Shown: in pieces, positions 1-6,391 of the stretch
Layout of the letters: each line of letters starts with the position of its first letter
Numbering within the stretch: position 1 is the first letter of the stretch
Assembly (NCBI GenBank): GCA_039931635.1
Contig: JBDTRO010000132.1
Span: 1-14,224, forward strand
Source of the DNA: RBG-16-66-20 sp039931635
GTDB lineage: Bacteria; Pseudomonadota; Gammaproteobacteria; Burkholderiales; SG8-39
DNA: 14,224 bases
Direction: 5' to 3'
The notes under the pieces: generated by a model
Told to the model about the DNA's origin: nothing
The model's input: the letters and a program-made list of their open reading frames with translations, nothing else
Database searches by the model: none
Program-made: the position numbers and the translations under genes

Positions 1-938
1 CCGAGCGGCGTCAGGTTGGCCTCGAAGCTCTCGCCGTAGTTGCCGACCTGCTTGATGATGTTGAACGACCACTTGTTGTCGACGCCCAGCATCTTGCCGA
101 AGTCGCCGGTCGCGCCGATGAAGCGCTGCACTGCCGGGTCCTTGCTCGCCGCCTGCTGGTCGATGTTCTTCGACGTGAGGCCCATTTCCTCGGCCTCGAT
201 CATCGCGTTCAGCGACCACTTGACGATGTCGAACCAGCGGTCGTCGCCGTGCCGCACGACCGGCCCGAGCGGCTCCTTGGAAATCACTTCGGGCAGGATC
301 ACGTGATCCGCCGGGTTGGGCCGCGAGCCGCGCGTCGACACGAGGCCCGAGACGTCCGTGGTAAACACGTCGCAGCGGCCCGAGTAGTAGGCGTTCAGCA
401 CTTCTTCGAGCTTCTCGATCACCACCGGCTTGAACGTCATGCGGTTGGAGCGGAAGTAATCCGAGAGGTTGAGCTCGGTGGTGGTGCCCGGCTGCACGCA
501 AACCGTGGCGCCGTTCAGCTGCTTGGCGCTCTTGACGTTCAGCTTCTTCGGCACCATGAAGCCCTGGCCGTCGTAGTAGTTGACGCCGGCGAAGTTCAGG
601 CCCAGGCTGGTGTCGCGGGTAACTGTCCAGGTCGTATTGCGTACCAGGACGTCGACTTCGCCGGACTGAATTGCGGTGAAGCGGCTCTGCGCGGTCGTCG
701 GGGTATAGCGGACCTTGGTCGCGTCGCCGAACACGGCGGCGGCGATCGCACGGCAGATATCCACGTCCACGCCTTTCCAGGCGCCCCGGGAGTCGGGCTG
801 CGAGAAGCCGGCCAGGCCGACGTTCACTCCGCACTGCACAAAGCCCTTTTTCTGCACGGCATCCAACGTGCCTTGCGCGTGGGCGACACCTGTGCCGAGG
901 AGCGCAATACCGATGGTCAAGCCAAGAATTCGTTTCAT
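1..938 (-). CDS. aapJ: General L-amino-acid ABC transporter, periplasmic binding protein (AapJ type), 3' end cut by window edge
   Basis: This is a periplasmic solute-binding protein of an amino-acid ABC importer. About 312 codons are visible. The first 21 residues form a signal peptide (basic MKR, hydrophobic core, then AHA before Gln22). The mature start, with a Cys-Gly-Val segment and a 'GFSQPDSRGAWKGVDVDICR' stretch, followed by 'RNTTWTVTRD', is characteristic of the AapJ/BztA branch of family-3 binding proteins. The last visible residues (NIIKQVGNYGESFE) normally lie some 25-30 residues before the end in this family, so only a short C-terminal tail is missing. ATG at 938 is supported by a strong Shine-Dalgarno (AAGGAGA, 945-951). 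The permease and ATPase genes (aapQMP) would be expected just beyond the left edge; this is inferred. Substrate range (acidic or general amino acids) cannot be read from the sequence. Confidence 0.9.
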   Translation of the reverse strand, partial: MKRILGLTIGIALLGTGVAHAQGTLDAVQKKGFVQCGVNVGLAGFSQPDSRGAWKGVDVDICRAIAAAVFGDATKVRYTPTTAQSRFTAIQSGEVDVLVRNTTWTVTRDTSLGLNFAGVNYYDGQGFMVPKKLNVKSAKQLNGATVCVQPGTTTELNLSDYFRSNRMTFKPVVIEKLEEVLNAYYSGRCDVFTTDVSGLVSTRGSRPNPADHVILPEVISKEPLGPVVRHGDDRWFDIVKWSLNAMIEAEEMGLTSKNIDQQAASKDPAVQRFIGATGDFGKMLGVDNKWSFNIIKQVGNYGESFEANLTPL

Positions 939-957
939 GGGGAATCTCCTTTGAATC

Positions 958-987
958 AGTGTAGCCCACAGCCCCTGCGGGGGGCAA
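958..987 (-). promoter_or_regulatory. Candidate sigma-70 promoter for aapJ
   Basis: On the minus strand TTGCCC (982-987) and TACACT (958-963) are separated by 18 bp. Each box matches the consensus at 4 of 6 positions. The predicted start would fall near 951, giving a very short leader that just contains the Shine-Dalgarno. The match is modest, and read-through from the upstream permease gene is also possible across the 83-bp gap. Confidence 0.3.
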
Positions 988-1021
988 CCAGATTGCATGC
1001 GGGGCGGTTCAGGGCCAATTT

Positions 1022-2902
1022 TCAAAGCGGAAAGAAGCGCGGCAGGAGAACTGCATAGGACGCCAGCATGATGATCAGGAGCGGCAGTCCGCCGCGCACG
1101 AAGTCGGAGAAACGATAGCCCGCCGCGCTCATGACCAGCAGGTTGGTCTGGTAGGCCATCGGCGTCACAAAGCAGAAATTGGCGCCGAACATCACCGCCA
1201 GCACCAGCGGCTCGGGGGATACGCCGAGCTGCCGCGCAATGCCCACCGCGATCGGCGTGCCCACTGCCGCCGCAGCATTGTTGGACACAAAATTGGTGAA
1301 GGCAGCGGTCAGCAGCATGAGCAGGGCGAGTACCAGTTCGGGTGCGAGGCCCCGCGTCGTCGAAACGAAATGCGCCGCCAGCCAGCCGGTCGCGCCCGTT
1401 TTCTCCAGCGCCGATCCGAGCGCGAGGCTGGATGCCACCAGCAGGATCACCTTGGTGGACAGCGAGCCAGCCACTTCCTCCCAATCGAGGCAGCGCGTCA
1501 GCACCATTGCGGCAACCCCGGCGAGCGCGGCGATCGAGATCGGCGCGAGCTTGAAGGCGGCGACCAGAATTACGGCGCCAAGAATCGCCAGCGCAGTTGG
1601 CGCGTGGGCTGTTCGCGGCAGCTCGTAGCTCTGGTCCAGCACCAGCAGCCGGGCGCGCGCGCGCAGCTGCGCGATCGCCTTTCCCGTGCCCTGCACCAGC
1701 AGCACGTCTCCTGCATGCAGCACCGTGTCGCCGATATCAGCGCGGTTGAGCACGGCCTGGCCGCCGGTTCGGTGAAGGCCGACGATGAGGACGTCGTGGT
1801 AGTCGCCGAAGCGGGTCGCGCGCAACGTCGATCTGTGCAACAGCGACCCCTCGGTGACCACGACTTCGGCGAGCTCCTCGCCCTCCGCCTGCAGCGGGTG
1901 TTCGTCGTCAATCAGTTGCTCGAGATCGCCGGGCTTGTAGAGCTTGGCACCGAGTTGCTCGGCGAACTCGTTCAGGTCCTTGGCGCTCGCATTCAGGTGA
2001 AGACGGTCGCCAGCGCGCAACGTCATTGTAGGCAGCCGCGCGAGCTCGAGGCTGTCACCGCGCACGATTCGCGTGACGCGGAACGCAGCGCCGGCCTTTT
2101 TCTGCGCGTCGGAAAAGGTCTTGCCGTCGGCAAAACCTTCTGCCGCGACATGCAGCACCGCGGCGAACATCTGCGGAGTGGCGTCGCCGAGCGGCGAGGC
2201 GCGCTCGGGAATGAGCCGCGGCAGTATCAGCCAGAGGTAGAGAATCGCGCCAACCGCTGCGAGCGCGGTGACGTGGATGAAGTCGAACATCTCGAAGCGG
2301 CGCACGCCAAGGTCGGCGGCGATCGAAACCACGATCAGGTTGGTCGAGGTGCCGATGGTGGTGCCCATGCCACCGACGAGGACCGCGTAGTTCATAGGCA
2401 GCAGCGTACGTGCCGGCGAGGTTTTCGAGCGCAGCGCAGCGCCAACCAGCACCGGCATCATCAGCACCACGATCGGCGTGTCGTTCAGCACACCGCTTGC
2501 CGCGGCGCAGAGCACGAGAACCGGAAGCATCGCCAGCGTCGGGCTTGCGCCCAGCATGCGCGCGACCAGGCGCGACACCGGCTCGAGTGCGCCGGTCGCG
2601 GCCATCCCTCGCCCAAGCACCATCAGTCCGCAAATTGCGACCAGGGCCTCGTGGCCGAAACCGGAGAAAAAGTCCGCCGGCGCGATGCGCGGGCCCGGAC
2701 CGGTGTAGGGCACGAGCTGGAATCCGACCGTAAGCAGGACCAGCACGCCCAGGCTGGTGGTTTCGATCGGCAGCTTGTCGCTCGCGAACATGGCGAATGC
2801 CAGCGCGGTCAGCACGAGTACCGCGATCGCGTGCGGTTCCAGCGTCACGGCGTCGTCGCCCTGAAGCGCATGCGAAGCGTTAGCATCGAAGAATCGTAGC
2901 AT
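1022..2902 (-). CDS. SLC13/DASS-type anion permease with two TrkA-C domains
   Basis: This is an inner-membrane transporter of the divalent anion:Na+ symporter type, 626 residues, the usual size for the bacterial form with an inserted cytoplasmic domain. Residues about 24-230 form the first membrane half, with 'LNDTPIVVLMMP' (139-150) and 'GGMGTTIGTSTNLIV' (177-191), the substrate/Na+ motif. Residues about 265-425 are cytoplasmic and carry two TrkA-C (RCK-C) units, each with the 'L.AGD.L' signature (296-302 and 396-402). Residues about 435-625 form the second membrane half, with 'FVSNNAAAAVGTP' (538-550) and 'TPMAYQTNLLV' (580-590). Bacterial relatives carry sulfate or dicarboxylates; the substrate here is not decidable. 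The ATG at 2902 has only a weak AGGG next to it. A GTG at 2848 (residue 19) is an alternative start and would remove a short non-conserved N-terminus. Confidence 0.88.
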   Translation of the reverse strand: MLRFFDANASHALQGDDAVTLEPHAIAVLVLTALAFAMFASDKLPIETTSLGVLVLLTVGFQLVPYTGPGPRIAPADFFSGFGHEALVAICGLMVLGRGMAATGALEPVSRLVARMLGASPTLAMLPVLVLCAAASGVLNDTPIVVLMMPVLVGAALRSKTSPARTLLPMNYAVLVGGMGTTIGTSTNLIVVSIAADLGVRRFEMFDFIHVTALAAVGAILYLWLILPRLIPERASPLGDATPQMFAAVLHVAAEGFADGKTFSDAQKKAGAAFRVTRIVRGDSLELARLPTMTLRAGDRLHLNASAKDLNEFAEQLGAKLYKPGDLEQLIDDEHPLQAEGEELAEVVVTEGSLLHRSTLRATRFGDYHDVLIVGLHRTGGQAVLNRADIGDTVLHAGDVLLVQGTGKAIAQLRARARLLVLDQSYELPRTAHAPTALAILGAVILVAAFKLAPISIAALAGVAAMVLTRCLDWEEVAGSLSTKVILLVASSLALGSALEKTGATGWLAAHFVSTTRGLAPELVLALLMLLTAAFTNFVSNNAAAAVGTPIAVGIARQLGVSPEPLVLAVMFGANFCFVTPMAYQTNLLVMSAAGYRFSDFVRGGLPLLIIMLASYAVLLPRFFPL

Positions 2903-3013
2903 CCCTGCCGGCGATGTCGATGACCGCCACGTTTGCCGCCAACCGCCGCGTCGAAATACATTTCATTGGCGAAACGCTTCCGGCACCGCGGCGCGCTCAG
3001 CCGCGCAGAACCC

Positions 3014-3967
3014 CTAGGGTTGCCGGGAAATCGACACGGTCGACGCGGCGGCGCCTTCCGCCCCATTTTCCAGTTTCACGTTGAGCGTGCCCGAGCGCAG
3101 GTGCAGATCGCGTTGCGGATACGGGATCTCGATGCCGGCGGCGCGCAGTTCGTCTTCGATGGCCCAGAGGTAGGCGGCATGGGTGTTGCCGGGCCGCGCG
3201 ACGCGTTCCGGCCCGACCCACACCACGAGTTCGAAATTGAGGCTGCTGTCGCCGAGTCCGACCAGCCAGACGTCGGGGTGCCGCGCCTGGTCGCTGACGT
3301 TGCCGTCGACGCGCGCCGCGGCCTTCAGGGCGGCGTCGCGGACGCGCTCCTTGTCTACACCGTACGCGACGCCGAATGGGATGCGCAGGCGCCGAAATTG
3401 GTTGTCGTAGGTCCAGTTGGTCACCCGTCCGTTGATGAACTCGGAATTGGGCACGATGATATCGACCGCGTCATTGGTGGTGATCCGGGTGTAGCGAAGC
3501 CCGATTTCGCGCACGTGGCCCCGAACGCCGGATTGCAGGTCGACGAAATCGCCGATCTTGAGCGTTTTTTCCAGCAGGATGATGATCCCGGAAATAAAAT
3601 TACTGAAGATGTTCTGCAGGCCGAATCCGACGCCGATACCTACTGCGCCGCCGATCAGGGCGAAGCTGGTAAGGTCGACGCCGACATAGTTCAGGCCGAC
3701 GATGGTGCCGATGATCCAGACCGTATAGCGCGCGACGCGCGACCAGGCGTACACGCTCGCGGCTGCGTCGCCTTGCATGCCGCGGCTCTGCGCGAGGCGA
3801 TGCAAGCCACGCTCCATGAGGGAGGCAAGCCACCAGACGCCGAGGACGATAGTCAGCAGTCCGGCAACGCGGGCCAGCGTCACGGGCGCCGCCCCGAGCT
3901 GGAACAAGGGCAGGGTGACGATCCCCTGCACGTCGCTCCACGACAACCCCGAGGCTGCCGCGCTCAA
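3014..3967 (-). CDS. MscS-family small-conductance mechanosensitive channel
   Basis: This is an inner-membrane channel that releases solutes on hypo-osmotic shock, 317 residues. Two hydrophobic segments (about 28-50 and 78-98) precede the pore helix and beta entry, 'GGAVGIGVGFGLQNIFSNFI' (106-125). Then come the beta domain (LLEKTLKIGDFV, 131-142), the 'DIIVPNSEFING' motif (169-180) and a C-terminal domain ending in 'PYPQRDLHLR' (282-291). All are MscS hallmarks. The start is TTG at 3967. It overlaps the TGA of the upstream LapA-domain gene as TTGA, and there is no Shine-Dalgarno, so translation is probably coupled to that gene. It is the last gene of the three-gene operon that begins near 4970. 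Confidence 0.92.
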   Translation of the reverse strand: MSAAASGLSWSDVQGIVTLPLFQLGAAPVTLARVAGLLTIVLGVWWLASLMERGLHRLAQSRGMQGDAAASVYAWSRVARYTVWIIGTIVGLNYVGVDLTSFALIGGAVGIGVGFGLQNIFSNFISGIIILLEKTLKIGDFVDLQSGVRGHVREIGLRYTRITTNDAVDIIVPNSEFINGRVTNWTYDNQFRRLRIPFGVAYGVDKERVRDAALKAAARVDGNVSDQARHPDVWLVGLGDSSLNFELVVWVGPERVARPGNTHAAYLWAIEDELRAAGIEIPYPQRDLHLRSGTLNVKLENGAEGAAASTVSISRQP

Positions 3968-4359
3968 GGTCGCGGCGCCGGCGCCGAGACGACGCGGGAC
4001 AGCTCGCTGCGCAACTGCGCGATGTCGGCGCGCAGCAGCCCGATCTCGCTCGCGACGAGGTCGCGCAACTCGCGCACGCGGGATGCCTCCGCCGAATCGG
4101 CCAGCTTGCGCGCCTCGTCGATCTCCCTTGTGGCGCGGCGTGCCTCCGTAAGCGCGCCTAACTCGACGCGGGCCAGCATCAGCATGAACACCACGACCAG
4201 GAATCCCGCGATCATCAGCAGCGTCAGGCCCATGGGTGCTTCGACGCGGAAGAACCCGAGGTTCAGATTGCCCGGGGCGCTGACCACTGCCCAGTTAAGG
4301 GCGACGAATCCGCCCACGAATGCAAGCAGGATGATGATGGCGACGCTGCGGATAGTCAT
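3964..4359 (-). CDS. LapA-domain (DUF1049) inner-membrane protein with coiled coil
   Basis: This is a 131-residue membrane protein. Two hydrophobic helices (about 4-24 and 42-64) flank a short periplasmic loop with 'LNWAVVSAPGNLNLGFFRVEAP', the pattern of the LapA domain (lipopolysaccharide assembly protein A, formerly DUF1049). A long charged helix (about 68-122) rich in Glu/Arg/Leu heptads, likely a coiled coil, follows on the cytoplasmic side. E. coli LapA works with LapB in controlling LPS synthesis. Many short LapA-domain proteins are uncharacterised, and the coiled coil here is longer than usual, so a direct LPS role is only inference. ATG 4359 has a clear AAGGAG (4366-4371) with 6-bp spacing. 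The gene lies 31 bp after the OmpA-like gene and overlaps mscS by 4 bp. Confidence 0.82.
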   Translation of the reverse strand: MTIRSVAIIILLAFVGGFVALNWAVVSAPGNLNLGFFRVEAPMGLTLLMIAGFLVVVFMLMLARVELGALTEARRATREIDEARKLADSAEASRVRELRDLVASEIGLLRADIAQLRSELSRVVSAPAPRP

Positions 4360-4390
4360 GCGTGACTCCTTCGCGGGAAAATTACGGTTT

Positions 4391-4888
4391 TCATGCAGCG
4401 ATGCGCTGCAGCCTTAGCGAGGCGCGCTGCGGTCTCGACTCGGGTGGCTGAATTTTCGGCCGGATCGCCGCCGCAGACTGCAGCGCGAGGTCCAGATAAT
4501 GGAATTCCGCGCGCCGGCGCCGTGCGATCGCCAGTGCTGCAACGCCTTTTGCGTCGCGCACTCGTCCCAGCGTTTCCACGCTGATCCGGTGCCGCGGCGC
4601 GCCCAGGCTGACCAGCGCTGCGCGTACGGCCTTCGCGCGGCGCAGGCCCATCGCACGGTTGTAGCCGGTGTTGCCGCGGCCCGCGGTATGCCCCGTCAGA
4701 AGCAGCACTGCGGCGGGATTCCAGCGCAGGTACGCGGCGTGCATCTGAAGAGCGCCGTGGTAGCGCTCGTCGACGCGCCAGTCGGCCGCTGCAAAGAAAA
4801 TGCGCTTGCGCGGCGGCCGGCGCGGGCCCTGATTGGTGGGTTTGGCGCGGCGCGGAGCGGCGACCAGCTTCAGCAGCTTGGATTTCAT
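4391..4888 (-). CDS. OmpA-like domain protein without signal peptide
   Basis: This is a very basic 165-residue protein. Residues about 30-132 fit the OmpA/Pal/MotB C-terminal fold: 'VLLLTGHTAGRGNTGYNRAM' (61-80), 'LRRAKAVRAALVSLG' (82-96), 'RISVETLGRVRD' (101-112) and a final 'RRRRAEFHY' (123-131), equivalent to the NRRVEF ending. Usual members bind peptidoglycan with an Asp (in GHTD) and an Arg 15 residues later. Here the Asp is Ala69 while Arg84 is kept. The N-terminus (MKSKLLKLVAAPRRAKP) has no hydrophobic core or lipobox, so there is no recognisable export signal. ATG 4888 is chosen because AGGAGG (4895-4900) precedes it at 6 bp; an upstream in-frame extension to 5107 crosses the promoter. 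It is the first gene of the operon with the LapA-domain gene and mscS. Its role is unknown. Confidence 0.75.
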   Translation of the reverse strand: MKSKLLKLVAAPRRAKPTNQGPRRPPRKRIFFAAADWRVDERYHGALQMHAAYLRWNPAAVLLLTGHTAGRGNTGYNRAMGLRRAKAVRAALVSLGAPRHRISVETLGRVRDAKGVAALAIARRRRAEFHYLDLALQSAAAIRPKIQPPESRPQRASLRLQRIAA

Positions 4889-4894
4889 CGTGTG

Positions 4895-4900
4895 CCTCCT
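4895..4900 (-). promoter_or_regulatory. Ribosome binding site fixing the OmpA-like start
   Basis: A perfect AGGAGG lies 6 bp before ATG 4888 on the minus strand. It decides this start over the longer open frame that begins at 5107. Confidence 0.8.
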
Positions 4901-4947
4901 GTTTTGGGCGTGCGACGCGGTTTTAGACCTGCCGCACTTATCGGCAA

Positions 4948-4970
4948 AATACGTTCTGAAACAATACGTT
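4948..4970. repeat. Direct repeat AATACGTT x2 at the predicted transcription start
   Basis: AATACGTT occurs at 4948-4955 and again at 4963-4970, 15 bp apart, immediately downstream of the -10 box of the operon promoter. The position would suit a repressor or activator site, but the copies are short and no binding protein can be named. Confidence 0.4.
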
Positions 4971-4999
4971 AGTATAACACTTGGGATGCGGAATGTAAA
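4971..4999 (-). promoter_or_regulatory. Sigma-70-type promoter of the OmpA-like/LapA/mscS operon
   Basis: On the minus strand TTTACA (4994-4999) and TATACT (4971-4976) are separated by exactly 17 bp. Each matches the sigma-70 consensus at 5 of 6 positions, in an AT-rich pocket of otherwise GC-rich DNA. The predicted start near 4964 leaves a leader of about 75 nt before ATG 4888. This is the best promoter match I found in the window. Confidence 0.65.
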
Positions 5000-5097
5000 G
5001 CCGGGAGCCTCGCCGCTGGGCTGCACCCGTGCGACGTTCTGCTGGCAGAGGGTAATCACCGCATCCGTACTGCAATCAAATACCTTACCCAGCCAAC

Positions 5098-5130
5098 CTG
5101 GTCGCACGCCTCGGCTAGCGCTAGGACCAG
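5098..5130. repeat. Inverted repeat CTGGTC/GACCAG enclosing palindrome CTAGCGCTAG
   Basis: CTGGTC (5098-5103) pairs with GACCAG (5125-5130). Just inside the right arm lies a perfect 10-bp palindrome, CTAGCGCTAG (5115-5124). GCTAGCGC recurs at 5178-5185. It could be an operator; no T-tract follows on either strand, so a terminator is unlikely. Confidence 0.35.
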
Positions 5131-5156
5131 AGGCACGTGATTGATCTGGCGCGTTA

Positions 5157-5180
5157 CCCGCTCCCGCTCCCGCTCCCGCT
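5157..5180. repeat. Hexanucleotide tandem repeat CCCGCT, four perfect copies
   Basis: Four uninterrupted copies of CCCGCT lie about 100 bp upstream of the potassium channel start and outside any supported coding region. Confidence 0.85.
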
Positions 5181-5266
5181 AGCGCAGGCGTTTCAGTCGG
5201 TGCGTTTTCCGGTCCCGCCGAAGATCACAGTCTGCGAGAATAGCCAAACGGCCGCGCTCTGCGCCC

Positions 5267-5271
5267 GGAGG
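5267..5271 (+). promoter_or_regulatory. Ribosome binding site fixing the potassium channel start
   Basis: GGAGG lies 6 bp before ATG 5278. It decides this start over the in-frame ATT at 5137, whose extra 47 codons read through the CCCGCT repeat as Pro-Leu repeats. Confidence 0.75.
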
Positions 5272-5277
5272 ATCGGC

Positions 5278-6390
5278 ATGCCTGAAGATTCGCGCCACCG
5301 AACGCCGCGATCGCTGCTCGACCGGATGCTGCTGCGGCGCGCGGCGGCGAAATCGAGCGGGCAGTCCAGCGCGTATGTGCGGCTGCTTTACACGCGTCCG
5401 GAGGCGAGCCCCGAGCGCAAGCTCGTGCTGCGGTTGCTGCTCGTCGCCGCTTTGCTTGGCTTCACAATGCTGGTGTTCTGGCTCGAGCGGGAGAACCTGC
5501 GCGACGCGGCAGACGGGCACGTGAGCTTCGCCGACATCGTCTATTTCACGTTCGTCACCGTGACCACGGTAGGCTACGGCGATATCGTCCCGGTCGGCGA
5601 GCGCGCGCGCCTGCTCGATGCGCTGCTGGTCACCCCGATCCGGATCTTCGTCTGGTTCGTCTTTCTCGGCACGGCGTACGAATTCGTGGTTCAACGCATC
5701 ATCGAGGATTTCCGCATGAACGCTCTCCGCCAGGCGCTCCAGGACCATATCGTGATCTGCGGCTTTGGCTACTCCGGTCGCGTCGCCGCGCGGGAGATGA
5801 CGGCGCAAGGGCATGCCGCCGACCGTATCGTCGTCATCGATCTTCTCCCCGAGCGCCTCGAGGACGCGGCCGCGCAGGGCTACATCGGGCTGCGGGGCGA
5901 CGCGACGCGCGACGTCGTGCTGCGCGAAGCGCTGATCGCGAAGGCGAAGGCGGTGCTGGTGTGCGTGGCGCGCGACGATACGACCGTGCTGGCGGTGCTC
6001 AGCGCGCGGAGCGTCAACACGCGGGCGCGCATCATCGCCTCGGTGCGGGACGAGGAAAACCTCGCGCTGATCCGCAAGGCCGGCGCGGACGAGGTCGTTT
6101 CACCCTCAAAGATCGCGGGCTTTCTGATCGCCGACGCCGTGTCCTCGAAATACACGACGCGCTTCGTGAGCGACATACTGACGACTCGCGGCGGCGAACT
6201 GCGCATTGTCGAACGCGCGGCGCTGCCCGCGGAAGTGGGTAAATGCATGCGCGAGGTCGAAGGCCGCCTGGTGGTGGCGATCGAGCGCAACGGGACCATG
6301 CGCGGCTTCTGGAATGCACCCGCCGAGCGGATCCAGGAAGGCGACCTGGTGTTCGCGATCGAGAGCCGCGATCGCGCTCAGGCGGCCTGA
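5278..6390 (+). CDS. Two-TM potassium channel with TrkA-N (RCK) domain
   Basis: This is an inner-membrane K+ channel of the MthK/Kch-like type, 370 residues. TM1 spans about 48-69. The pore loop carries the selectivity filter 'TVTTVGYGDIVP' (94-105, filter TVGYGD 97-102). TM2 spans about 112-140. A cytoplasmic TrkA-N/Rossmann domain starts at 'HIVICGFGYSGRVAARE' (157-173, nucleotide loop GFGYSG 162-167) and continues with 'IVVIDLLPERLEDA' and 'GDATRDVVLREA'. A C-terminal TrkA-C-like segment (about 320-365) ends with 'EGDLVFAIE'. Such channels are gated by nucleotide or divalent ions bound to the RCK ring. The gene is divergent from the operon holding mscS, which would suit a shared osmotic role (inference), and it converges on the SulP gene with a 13-bp overlap. 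Confidence 0.92.
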   Translation: MPEDSRHRTPRSLLDRMLLRRAAAKSSGQSSAYVRLLYTRPEASPERKLVLRLLLVAALLGFTMLVFWLERENLRDAADGHVSFADIVYFTFVTVTTVGYGDIVPVGERARLLDALLVTPIRIFVWFVFLGTAYEFVVQRIIEDFRMNALRQALQDHIVICGFGYSGRVAAREMTAQGHAADRIVVIDLLPERLEDAAAQGYIGLRGDATRDVVLREALIAKAKAVLVCVARDDTTVLAVLSARSVNTRARIIASVRDEENLALIRKAGADEVVSPSKIAGFLIADAVSSKYTTRFVSDILTTRGGELRIVERAALPAEVGKCMREVEGRLVVAIERNGTMRGFWNAPAERIQEGDLVFAIESRDRAQAA

Positions 6391-6391
6391 G
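6377..6391. repeat. 15-bp perfect palindrome holding the stop codons of two convergent genes
   Basis: CTCAGGC-G-GCCTGAG is symmetrical about one central base. The right arm supplies the TGA of the potassium channel gene (6388-6390) and the left arm supplies the TGA of the SulP gene (6380-6378). As a consequence both proteins end in Gln-Ala-Ala. There is no T-tract on either side. Confidence 0.85.

Larger units (their letters stand above)
4889..5277. other. Divergent intergenic region between the envelope operon and the potassium channel
   Basis: This 389-bp region holds the minus-strand promoter (4971-4999), the AATACGTT direct repeat, the CTAGCGCTAG palindrome (5115-5124) inside a CTGGTC/GACCAG inverted repeat, and the CCCGCT tandem repeat (5157-5180). 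For the plus-strand channel gene I see only a weak extended -10 candidate, TGC-GAGAAT (5233-5241), with no clear -35. I found no convincing small gene: the open frames across it are extensions of the flanking genes and show no family resemblance. Confidence 0.6.

Noticed and set aside
971..985. Hairpin GCCCC/GGGGC between the SLC13-type permease and aapJ as a terminator
   Set aside because: The stem is only 5 bp and no T-tract follows in the direction of transcription.
1370..2899. Long plus-strand open frame (509 codons) opposite the SLC13-type permease
   Set aside because: It is the codon-bias shadow of the permease: highly Arg/His/Gln rich, no recognisable domain, while the minus strand encodes conserved transporter motifs.
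4372..4392. GAAAA/TTTTC inverted repeat between the OmpA-like and LapA-domain genes
   Set aside because: It is a five A-T/G-C pair stem, too weak for a terminator, with a strong ribosome site for the next gene right after it.
2933..4417. 494-codon plus-strand open frame opposite mscS and the LapA-domain gene
   Set aside because: It spans two well-supported genes on the other strand and shows no domain of its own.
4889..5107. N-terminal extension of the OmpA-like gene
   Set aside because: It would cross the good promoter and the perfect AGGAGG site, and the added residues (with scattered Cys and Trp) do not form a signal peptide.
5137..5277. N-terminal extension of the potassium channel
   Set aside because: The extra codons read the CCCGCT repeat as Pro-Leu repeats, and a strong ribosome site marks ATG 5278.
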